A DNA stretch of 5,315 nt, taken from positions 9,183 to 14,497 of the forward strand of contig QHVY01000145.1 of the NCBI GenBank assembly GCA_003223695.1, in the 5' to 3' direction. This document shows, piece after piece, positions 1 through 5,313 of the stretch (position 1 is the stretch's first letter; each line of letters opens with the position of its first letter). Source of the DNA: Acidobacteriota bacterium (lineage in GTDB: Bacteria > Acidobacteriota > Thermoanaerobaculia > Gp7-AA8). The position numbers and the translations under genes were made by a program. The notes below the pieces were generated by a model. The model saw nothing but the letters and a program-made list of their open reading frames with translations. It was not told where the DNA came from and made no database searches.

Positions 1-672
1 CACGCGCAGCGGGATCTGACGCCGGTGCGCACATGGCGATTCTCCGCTTCGCAGCGCGTCGATGAGGGAGCGTTTCTCGATCGCGACGAGCTGGTCCTTC
101 GCATCGGCGGAGACGAGCGCCGCATCCCGAGGTCGTCGCTGCGGCTCGAAGGGACGGCGAATGTCGAGAACGCGCTCGCCGCGTGGCTCGCGGCTCGGGC
201 TGTCGGCGCGGATGACGTCTCCGTGCAGATCGCGTTCGGCGCGTTCGCCGGACTGCCGCATCGCATGGTGCTGGTGCGCGAGCGCGACGGAGTCCGTTAC
301 GTGAACGACTCGAAAGGCACCAACGTCGACGCCACGCTCAAATCGCTCGAGGGATTTCCGTCGTCGAGCGTGATTCTGATCCTCGGAGGAAAAGATAAAG
401 CGGGCGAGTTTGAGCGCATGCGCGACCTCGTTCGCGACAAAACGCGTTTTGTAATCACGATCGGCAAAGCGGCGGACCGCATCGCTTCTGCGCTGGAAGG
501 CGCAGCGACGATCGTTCCCGCCGGCGACATGCAGCACGCAATCGAATGGGCATCGAAGCACGCGAAGGCCGGCGAAACGGTTCTGCTCTCGCCTGCGTGC
601 GCGAGCTTCGATCAGTATCGAAACTTTGAACATCGCGGCGAACACTTTGAAGAGTTGGTGAGGAATCTATGA
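1..672 (+). CDS. murD: UDP-N-acetylmuramoylalanine--D-glutamate ligase, C-terminal part (5' end outside window)
   Basis: Cytoplasmic ATP-dependent ligase that adds D-glutamate to UDP-MurNAc-L-Ala. The frame is open from base 1 (His-Ala-Gln-Arg...), so the GTG at 25 is an internal valine and not a start. The 223 visible residues cover the end of the central ATPase domain and the whole C-terminal domain. Family motifs in fragment numbering are: the asparagine pair N54/N57 in GTANVENALAA, GLPHR (84-88), the NDSK motif (102-105) with the catalytic-region Asp, GGKDK (129-133), and the C-terminal LSPACASFDQ (196-205) followed by NFEHRG. These match MurD more closely than MurC, MurE or MurF, especially LSPACAS-DQ and NDSK-TN. 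One oddity is that the usual His of the G-HN--N motif is Ala here (A53). The stop TGA (670-672) overlaps an ATG at 669. About half of the protein lies upstream of the window. Confidence 0.96.
   Translation, partial: HAQRDLTPVRTWRFSASQRVDEGAFLDRDELVLRIGGDERRIPRSSLRLEGTANVENALAAWLAARAVGADDVSVQIAFGAFAGLPHRMVLVRERDGVRYVNDSKGTNVDATLKSLEGFPSSSVILILGGKDKAGEFERMRDLVRDKTRFVITIGKAADRIASALEGAATIVPAGDMQHAIEWASKHAKAGETVLLSPACASFDQYRNFEHRGEHFEELVRNL
660..664 (+). promoter_or_regulatory. Shine-Dalgarno-like GAGGA just before the murD stop
   Basis: GAGGA lies 4 nt upstream of the ATG at 669, which overlaps the murD stop as ATGA. The spacing is short but workable for initiation at 669. No comparable purine-rich site precedes the actual ftsW start at 857. 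I infer that this was the ftsW ribosome binding site before the repeat array separated the two. It could now drive the small repeat-encoded ORF at 669-860. Confidence 0.5.
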
Positions 673-755
673 GTGCCCGGTGCCCAGTACCCAGTACCTG
701 GTCCCACGCACCCGTGCCTTTGTACTGGGCACTGAGCACCGGGCACTGGGCACTC
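671..755. repeat. Repeat unit 1: long imperfect inverted repeat (hairpin)
   Basis: The arms 671-704 and 722-755 pair without gaps over 34 positions: 26 Watson-Crick, 3 G-T wobbles (679, 699, 700) and 5 mismatches. The outermost 8 bp, GAGTGCCC with GGGCACTC, are perfect. The 17-nt apical part contains a small nested stem, CACG-CACC-CGTG (705-716). Four of the five mismatches are A/C oppositions on this strand, which become U-G wobbles in RNA of the opposite strand, so the minus-strand transcript would fold better. Confidence 0.85.
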
Positions 756-763
756 CGAAAGAT

Positions 764-848
764 GAGTGCCCGGTGCCCAGTACCCAGTGCCCGGTCTTAC
801 GCACCCGTGCCTTTGTACTGGGCACTGAGCACCGGGCACTGGGCACTC
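764..848. repeat. Repeat unit 2: long imperfect inverted repeat (hairpin)
   Basis: This is the second copy of the same palindrome, with arms 764-797 and 815-848. It pairs slightly better than unit 1 because the changes at 789 and 792 restore G-C pairs: 27 Watson-Crick, 3 wobbles, 4 mismatches. After the arm it ends CCGAAGATC, where unit 1 ends CCGAAAG, and it runs straight into the ftsW start codon at 857. No T-tract follows, so it does not look like an intrinsic terminator. Confidence 0.85.
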
Positions 849-856
849 CGAAGATC

Positions 857-1954
857 ATGAGCCGCAAACTCACATACGACACGTGGCTGTTCGCGGCGGC
901 GCTGCTGCTGATCGTCATCGGACTGGTAATGATCTACAGCGCGTCGGCGATCATCACTGCGCAGAAGACCGGCTCGGACAATCCGTACTACTTCATCACC
1001 CGCCAATGCGTATGGCTTCTCACCGGAAGCGCGCTGATGCTGATGCTGATGCACGTCGATCTGGCGCGGCTGCGCGATCGTCGCGTGATCTACGGCGTGA
1101 TGGCCCTCGTTCTCATCGCCTTGATCGCCGCGCTTTTTGCGCCGGCGATCAACGGCACGCATCGCTGGGTCGCGCTGCCGCACATCCGTTTCCAGCCGAG
1201 CGAATTCGCCAAGCCGGTGATTGTCTTGTTTCTTGCGTCCTTTCTCTCCCGGCGCGAGGAGCGAATCAATGAGGTGACATCGACGCTTCTGCCGATGTCG
1301 TGCGTTCTGGCGCTCTTCGCCGGTGCGATTCTGATCGAGCCCGATTTCGGCACGGCAATCACGGTAGTGCTCGTCGCCGCGGCGATGGTCTTTGCCGCCG
1401 GCATTCGCTGGAATCGAATCGCGATGTTCATTCTGATGCTCATTCCCGCTGCGATTCTTGCTTTGCTGAGCGCCGCGTACCGGCGCGATCGACTGCTCAC
1501 GTTCCTCAATCCGGAGGCAGATCCGCGCGGCAAGGGCTTTCAGGCGATGCAGTCGCTCATCGCCGTCGGCACCGGGGGCTTAAGAGGATTGGGAATCGGC
1601 AACGGGCGGCAGAAGCTCTTCTTTCTCCCCGAACCGCACACCGACTTCATTTTCTCGATCGTCGGCGAAGAGCTTGGCTTCGTCGGCTGTCTGGCGATCA
1701 TTGCGCTGTTCGCATTCCTGATTTGGCGCGGCTTCCGAATCACGCAGTACAGCCAGGAGCGATTCAACTTCTATGCGGCTCTCGGCCTAACACTCATGAT
1801 TGGAATTCAGGCGCTGATCAACATGAGCGTCGCGTTGTGCCTGGTGCCGACGAAGGGTTTGCCGCTGCCGCTGGTCAGCTACGGAGGATCGTCGCTGATC
1901 GCGAGCTTGATGGCCGTCGGGCTGCTTTTGAATCTTTCACAACAGTCGGGGTGA
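857..1954 (+). CDS. ftsW: SEDS-family septal peptidoglycan glycosyltransferase FtsW
   Basis: Inner-membrane polymerase that assembles lipid II into glycan strands at the division septum, normally paired with the class B PBP FtsI. The protein is 365 aa and rich in hydrophobic segments, starting with one at about 10-30 (LFAAALLLIVIGLVMIYSAS). SEDS signatures are NGTHRW (99-104), QPSEFAKP (113-120), EPDFGTA (161-167), GKGFQAMQS (225-233), and PEPHTDFIFS (258-267). D263 of the last aligns with the Asp essential for polymerase activity in FtsW/RodA. NMSVALCLVPTKGLPLPL--SYGGSS (322-346) is more FtsW-like than RodA-like. I chose ATG 857 because the FtsW N-terminus begins there. The same frame stays open upstream to a GTG at 680, but those 59 residues come from the repeat array. 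No clear Shine-Dalgarno precedes 857, and the start lies flush against the repeat. The gene is followed by murG after 8 nt. Confidence 0.96.
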   Translation: MSRKLTYDTWLFAAALLLIVIGLVMIYSASAIITAQKTGSDNPYYFITRQCVWLLTGSALMLMLMHVDLARLRDRRVIYGVMALVLIALIAALFAPAINGTHRWVALPHIRFQPSEFAKPVIVLFLASFLSRREERINEVTSTLLPMSCVLALFAGAILIEPDFGTAITVVLVAAAMVFAAGIRWNRIAMFILMLIPAAILALLSAAYRRDRLLTFLNPEADPRGKGFQAMQSLIAVGTGGLRGLGIGNGRQKLFFLPEPHTDFIFSIVGEELGFVGCLAIIALFAFLIWRGFRITQYSQERFNFYAALGLTLMIGIQALINMSVALCLVPTKGLPLPLVSYGGSSLIASLMAVGLLLNLSQQSG

Positions 1955-1957
1955 GGA
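1953..1957 (+). promoter_or_regulatory. Shine-Dalgarno GAGGA for murG
   Basis: GAGGA overlaps the ftsW stop codon (TGA at 1952-1954) and lies 5 nt before the GTG at 1963. This supports GTG 1963 as the murG start over GTG 1951, which overlaps the ftsW stop as GTGA, and over ATG 1975, which would begin right at the glycine loop. Confidence 0.65.
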
Positions 1958-1962
1958 CGGGC

Positions 1963-3048
1963 GTGAACACATTGATGGTTGCGGGCGGCGGGACTGGCGG
2001 GCACATTTACCCGGCGATCGCCATTGCACAGGAATTTGTGCGTCGCGATCCGCGCCGCCGCGTCGTCTTCGTCGGCACGCAGTATGGGCTGGAGAAGACG
2101 ATCGTCCCGAAGGCCGGCTTTCCGCTCGAGTTCATCTCCGCCGGCGGCTTGAAGGGCAAAGGTCCGCTCGAGCTGACAAAAAATCTGGCGCGCCTGCCAG
2201 TCGGATTTTTGCAGGCATGGCAGGTCGTCGGCAAGCATCACCCAAACGTTGTCCTCGGCGTTGGCGGCTACTCGTCAGGGTCGCTACTTCTCGCCGCGAA
2301 AATGCGCGGCGTTCCGACGGCCATTCACGAGCAGAATGCCTTTCCCGGCCTCGCGAATCGCCTGCTCGCGAAATTCGTGACGGCGGTCGCGGTCGCGTTC
2401 GCTGATGCTGGCACACGACTCAAACGCACCGATGCGGTGGTGACTGGCAATCCAATCCGAAAGGAATTCTTCGAAGCCACTCGGCACTCGGCACCCGGCA
2501 GTCGGCACCGTCTTCTCATTTTCGGCGGCTCGCAGGGTTCGCACGTTCTCAACGAGGCGATGAGCGGCGCGCTGCTGTTTCTCGCGCGGCTCAAGGATCG
2601 CGTTGACATCGTGCATCAAACCGGACCCAAAGAGGTCGAGCAGGTTCGAGCGGCGTATCGCACGTCGGCGTTTCCGAACGCGCGCGTTGTGGCCTACCTC
2701 GATCCGATCGTGGATGAAATCGCGGCTGCGGATCTTGTCGTCAGCCGTGCCGGTGCAATGACGATCGGCGAGCTCGCCGCCGTCGGGCGCGCGGCGATCC
2801 TCGTTCCCTTTGCCGCGGCAGCGGACAACCATCAGGAAGTCAATGCCCGCATGGTCGAGCGCGCCGGCGGGGCGATCGTCATCACCGAATCGCAGCTTTC
2901 GCCGGAACGGCTGGCGACCGCCATCACCGATGTGATCAACGATCCACAACGGGCGGTGCGAATGGGGACGGCGGCGCGGACGCTTGCCAATCCGGATGCA
3001 ACTAAAAACATTGTAGATTTACTCGAAAAAATTGAGAGAACCGAATAA
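1963..3048 (+). CDS. murG: UDP-GlcNAc:undecaprenyl-PP-MurNAc-pentapeptide GlcNAc transferase MurG
   Basis: Peripheral inner-membrane GT-B glycosyltransferase (family GT28) that turns lipid I into lipid II, the substrate of FtsW. With GTG 1963 as start it is 361 aa, the normal size. The N-terminal domain has the glycine-rich loop GGGTGGH (8-14), a second loop GGYSSG (101-106) and HEQN (122-125). GNPIR (162-166) leads into the interdomain linker. The C-terminal UDP-GlcNAc domain starts LLIFGGSQGS and carries SRAGAMT (261-267), GE (269-270) and VPFAAAADNHQEVNA (281-295). Oddly, the linker residues 172-183 (ATRHSAPGSRHR) are encoded by a heptad DNA repeat (2478-2510). Codon use turns AT-rich over the last 16 codons. 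The gene is coupled to ftsW by an 8-nt gap and is followed by a 28-nt AT-rich gap before murC. Confidence 0.97.
   Translation: MNTLMVAGGGTGGHIYPAIAIAQEFVRRDPRRRVVFVGTQYGLEKTIVPKAGFPLEFISAGGLKGKGPLELTKNLARLPVGFLQAWQVVGKHHPNVVLGVGGYSSGSLLLAAKMRGVPTAIHEQNAFPGLANRLLAKFVTAVAVAFADAGTRLKRTDAVVTGNPIRKEFFEATRHSAPGSRHRLLIFGGSQGSHVLNEAMSGALLFLARLKDRVDIVHQTGPKEVEQVRAAYRTSAFPNARVVAYLDPIVDEIAAADLVVSRAGAMTIGELAAVGRAAILVPFAAAADNHQEVNARMVERAGGAIVITESQLSPERLATAITDVINDPQRAVRMGTAARTLANPDATKNIVDLLEKIERTE
2478..2510 (+). repeat. In-frame heptad tandem repeat inside murG
   Basis: Four heptads (CACTCGG, CACTCGG, CACCCGG, CAGTCGG) plus a partial CACCG give a 33-nt tract, exactly 11 codons long. It encodes roughly TRHSAPGSRHR in the linker between the two MurG domains, just before GGSQG. 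The pattern resembles the right-arm heptads of the murD-ftsW array (CACTGGG, CACCGGG), with C instead of G at the fifth base, so it is a related but distinct heptad family. Confidence 0.8.
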
Positions 3049-3061
3049 AATTCAATATTAG
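3023..3061 (+). promoter_or_regulatory. Possible sigma-70-like promoter in the AT-rich murG-murC junction
   Basis: Two overlapping candidates can be drawn. One is TCGAAA (3023-3028), a 17-nt gap, then TAAAAT (3046-3051, five of six bases match TATAAT). The other is TTGAGA (3032-3037), an 18-nt gap, then TATTAG (3056-3061). The region is strikingly AT-rich against a GC-rich background, so chance matches are easy. If real, it would give murC and ftsQ extra transcription with a very short leader. Inference only. Confidence 0.25.
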
Positions 3062-3076
3062 CAAGCCACGATCAGA

Positions 3077-4468
3077 ATGAATTTTGAAAACATTAAGAGC
3101 ATTCATTTCGTCGGCATCGGCGGAATCGGAATGAGTGGCATTGCTGAGATCCTCGCCGACCGAGGATTCGCGGTGTCCGGCTGCGATCTGAGGCACTCCG
3201 CGGCGACCGATCTGCTCAGACAGCGCGGCATCAGCGTGACCATCGGACACGACCCGGCGCATCTCTCGGGGATTGACCTCGTCATTGTGACCTCTGCTGT
3301 GCGCGGCTCAAACGCCGAAATCGACGCGGCGCGCGCACAGGGCATCCAGGTCATGAAACGCAAAGAGGCTCTCGGCACGATCGTGAGCGATAAGCGCGCG
3401 GTCGGCGTCTCCGGCACGCATGGCAAGACCACGACGTCGGCGATGGTCGCCGTCATCCTCGCGGAAGCCGGACTCGATCCGACGATCATCATCGGCGGCA
3501 TGCTGCGCAACTTCGGCACGAACGCAAAGAGCGGCCGCGGGAAATTCGCTGTTGTCGAAGCCGACGAATATGACCGCAGTTTCCACGAGCTCCATCCCGA
3601 AATCGCGGTGGTCACCAACATCGAAGCCGATCACCTCGAGTACTTCGGCAGTTTCGATGCGATCGTCGAAGCATTCCGCGTTTTCGTCGAAGGTATTGAT
3701 CCGGGTGGGGTGGTGGTGGGGTGTGTCGATGATCCCGTCGTCGCCCAGCTGCTGGGTGGAAGGCCGCGGTCCTCCGCGGCTGGGACCGCCGAGGACGGCG
3801 GTCCTCCACTGAGAATCATTCGATACGGCCTGTCGGAGGCTGCGGAGATTCGGGCGACAAACATCAGCTTCGATCAGCGCGGCTCGCATTTCGAAGTGCC
3901 CGGTGTCGGCTGGTTTCGTCTGTTCGTGCCCGGCGAGCACAACGTGCGCAACGCGCTTGGTGCGATCGCCGTCGCGCGCAAGCTGGACATCAGCGTTGCT
4001 GTGATCGCCGCTGCGCTGGCGAAGTTTCTCGGCGTCGATCGTCGATTTCAGATTCTCGGCGAATATGCCGGCGCGTTGATCGTCGACGACTACGCGCATC
4101 ATCCGACAGAAATTCGCGCGACGCTGGACGCCGCGCGGCGAGGGTATCCGAAGCGTCGAATCATCGCGCTGTTTCAGCCGCATCTCTATTCGCGCACGCG
4201 TGATTTCGCGCGCGAATTCGCGGAATCGTTGCGCGTCGCTGACGTGGCCATCGTCGCCCCGATCTACGCCGCGCGGGAGCGGCCGATCGAGGGCATCACT
4301 TCAAAGCTCATCGCCGATGCAGCGGAAGGCGTCGAATTTCTCGAGGGCAGCAACGACGAGATCGTAGATCACCTGCGCCGCCGTCTCGAATCGAACGATC
4401 TCTTCATCACTCTCGGTGCCGGCGACGTGCACGAGATCAGTGAAGCGCTGGCGAGGGCGAACCCGTGA
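3077..4468 (+). CDS. murC: UDP-N-acetylmuramate--L-alanine ligase MurC
   Basis: Cytoplasmic ligase that uses ATP to attach L-alanine to UDP-MurNAc, the first step of stem-peptide synthesis. It is 463 aa, normal for the family. The N-terminal Rossmann-like domain has GIGGIGMSGIA (13-23). The ATPase domain has the P-loop GTHGKTTT (113-120, Lys117), EADEYD (161-166), EADH (183-186) and the HNVRN motif (288-292). RRF (322-324) and DDYAHHPTEI (337-346) follow, then FQPHLYSRT (366-374) and LGAGD (446-450) near the end. GIGGIGMSG and DYAHHPTE separate it from MurD, E and F. Residues 229-245 (RPRSSAAGTAEDGGPPL) are encoded by an inserted hairpin repeat. ATG 3077 gives the standard MurC N-terminus, but no Shine-Dalgarno is visible upstream. 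The stop overlaps the ftsQ start as GTGA. Confidence 0.97.
   Translation: MNFENIKSIHFVGIGGIGMSGIAEILADRGFAVSGCDLRHSAATDLLRQRGISVTIGHDPAHLSGIDLVIVTSAVRGSNAEIDAARAQGIQVMKRKEALGTIVSDKRAVGVSGTHGKTTTSAMVAVILAEAGLDPTIIIGGMLRNFGTNAKSGRGKFAVVEADEYDRSFHELHPEIAVVTNIEADHLEYFGSFDAIVEAFRVFVEGIDPGGVVVGCVDDPVVAQLLGGRPRSSAAGTAEDGGPPLRIIRYGLSEAAEIRATNISFDQRGSHFEVPGVGWFRLFVPGEHNVRNALGAIAVARKLDISVAVIAAALAKFLGVDRRFQILGEYAGALIVDDYAHHPTEIRATLDAARRGYPKRRIIALFQPHLYSRTRDFAREFAESLRVADVAIVAPIYAARERPIEGITSKLIADAAEGVEFLEGSNDEIVDHLRRRLESNDLFITLGAGDVHEISEALARANP
3761..3810 (+). repeat. In-frame double-hairpin repeat inside murC
   Basis: Two adjacent perfect inverted repeats lie here: GCCGCGG-TCCT-CCGCGGC (3763-3780, 7-bp stem) and GGACCGCC-GAGGAC-GGCGGTCC (3783-3804, 8-bp stem). 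A direct repeat GCGGTCCTCC occurs at 3766-3775 and 3798-3807. The tract encodes residues 229-245, a low-complexity Pro/Gly/Ser/Ala stretch lying between the VDDP segment and the IIRYGLSE strand of the ATPase domain, where MurC proteins usually have a shorter, variable loop. It has no obvious similarity to the heptad arrays, so it is probably a second repeat family. Confidence 0.72.
4453..4457 (+). promoter_or_regulatory. Shine-Dalgarno-like GAGGG for ftsQ
   Basis: GAGGG lies inside the end of murC, 7 nt before the GTG at 4465. The spacing favours GTG 4465 over the alternative GTG at 4471, and it supports translational coupling through the GTGA overlap. Confidence 0.6.
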
Positions 4469-5313
4469 CCGTGCAGCTCGAATCGACGGAGCGCTTCTTC
4501 CGGCCGAACGATACCGATCGCGTGCGGCGGAATTACCGCAGCATTCAGGTGCAGCGGCTGTTCGCGGTTTTGCGGACTATCCTGGTGTTGTTTGTCGTGG
4601 CAATCGGTTTGGCAGCGCTCTACCAGCGCACGCAATCCGATGCTCGATTCGCAGTGCGGCACGTGGTCATCGCTGGCGCACAGCACACCGCGCGCGGCGA
4701 CCTCGATCGAGTGACGCAGCAGTACGCCGGCACGAATCTTTTTCACCTCGACATCGCCCGCCTCCGGCGCGATCTCTCATCGTTGCCGTGGGTTAGCCGT
4801 GTTGAGATCGAAAAGAAACTGCCCGACACGCTGCGCGTCGTCGTTGTCGAAAGGATCCCAGTCGCGCTCACAGACGCAGGCGGCCGCATCGCATACGTGG
4901 ACGACAGAGGAGCGGCATTCGCCGAAGTGACGCCAGCGGTCGGCGATCCGGATCTGCCGCTGATCGCCGGCGCACGCGTCGGCGATCTCGCGCGCTGCGT
5001 GGCGATCCTGCGCGAGCTTCGGACGCGCGATCCGGAGATTTACGCGCGCGTTTCGGAAGTGCGGCCGGTGCCGCCGAATGGGTTTGCATTTTTCGATCGG
5101 CAATTGCGCGCGGTCATCTACGGGAACGAGCAGGACCTGCTATCGAAATGGCGCGACTTCTACTCGATCGCCGACGCGGAGCATTTCGTCGCCGGCGATG
5201 TTGCTTACGCCGATCTTCGATTCGACGGCCGAGTTGTGGTGAAGCCGCTGCGCGCGATGCCCGCGGCGTCGACGCTGCGGCGTCCGGTTGTTCCGGTGCA
5301 GATCACGAATTAG
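4465..5313 (+). CDS. ftsQ: Cell division protein FtsQ (DivIB family)
   Basis: Bitopic inner-membrane protein that links early and late divisome components (FtsA/FtsK to FtsL-FtsB and FtsW-FtsI). The 282-aa product has a short basic cytoplasmic tail (1-about 32), one membrane segment at about 33-54 (LFAVLRTILVLFVVAIGLA) and a periplasmic POTRA domain at about 62-131. The POTRA features are FAVRHVVIAGAQHT, a GTNLFHLD segment, LPWVSRVEIEKKLPDTLRV and ERIPVA. The beta domain follows, with RIAYVDDRGAAF (141-152), DLPLIAG (163-169) and a closing YADLRFDGRVVVKP (248-261). The C-terminal tail is short and proline-containing. The start is GTG 4465, overlapping the murC stop. Its position directly after murC, without murB or ddl between, is notable. 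Confidence 0.93.
   Translation: MTVQLESTERFFRPNDTDRVRRNYRSIQVQRLFAVLRTILVLFVVAIGLAALYQRTQSDARFAVRHVVIAGAQHTARGDLDRVTQQYAGTNLFHLDIARLRRDLSSLPWVSRVEIEKKLPDTLRVVVVERIPVALTDAGGRIAYVDDRGAAFAEVTPAVGDPDLPLIAGARVGDLARCVAILRELRTRDPEIYARVSEVRPVPPNGFAFFDRQLRAVIYGNEQDLLSKWRDFYSIADAEHFVAGDVAYADLRFDGRVVVKPLRAMPAASTLRRPVVPVQITN

Larger units (their letters stand above)
669..856 (+). repeat. Tandem array of two ~93-bp palindromic heptad repeats between murD and ftsW
   Basis: Two head-to-tail units begin at 669 and 762, each with ATGAGTGCCCGGTGCCCAG. The first 91 nt of the units differ at only four positions (696/789, 699/792, 704/797, 705/798), so the duplication looks recent. Each unit is built of degenerate 7-mers of the type GTGCCCA, GTGCCCG or GTACCCA on the left arm and their reverse complements (CACTGGG, CACCGGG, CACTGAG) on the right arm. 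The array fills the whole gap between the murD stop and the ftsW ATG. A third ATGAG occurs at 857, so ATGAG flanks both units. It has no coding character: the heptad period leaves nearly every frame open on both strands. It resembles REP or BIME-like interspersed elements or the heptameric STRR repeats of cyanobacteria in style; the actual family is unknown. Confidence 0.93.

Noticed and set aside
680..856. N-terminal extension of FtsW from GTG 680 (59 extra residues)
   Set aside because: The extension is entirely encoded by the heptad repeat and precedes a complete FtsW N-terminus at ATG 857. An open frame here is expected from the low stop content of the repeat.
764..856. Intrinsic terminator between murD and ftsW
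   Set aside because: The hairpins are long, but no U-tract follows either of them, and the essential downstream ftsW depends on read-through.
669..856. CRISPR array
   Set aside because: There are only two near-identical adjacent units with no unique spacers, and each unit is itself a full-length palindrome.
612..918. Minus-strand ORFs across the repeat array (Cys/Pro/Gly/Trp-rich peptides)
   Set aside because: A 7-nt periodic sequence without stops opens almost all frames on both strands. There is no start context and no family resemblance.
1300..1962. murG reading frame extended upstream to 1300
   Set aside because: The extension overlaps ftsW in another frame and gives an arginine-rich shadow peptide. 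MurG homology begins at about 1963.
2284..2949. Long minus-strand ORF opposite murG (and similar ones opposite murC at 3308-4183)
   Set aside because: They are shadows of GC-rich coding sequence on the other strand, with no recognisable motifs.
3893..3935. GTGCCCGGTGT and GTGCCCGGCG in murC as further heptad repeats
   Set aside because: They are isolated single matches without tandem period or inversion, and they encode the conserved VPG segments of MurC.
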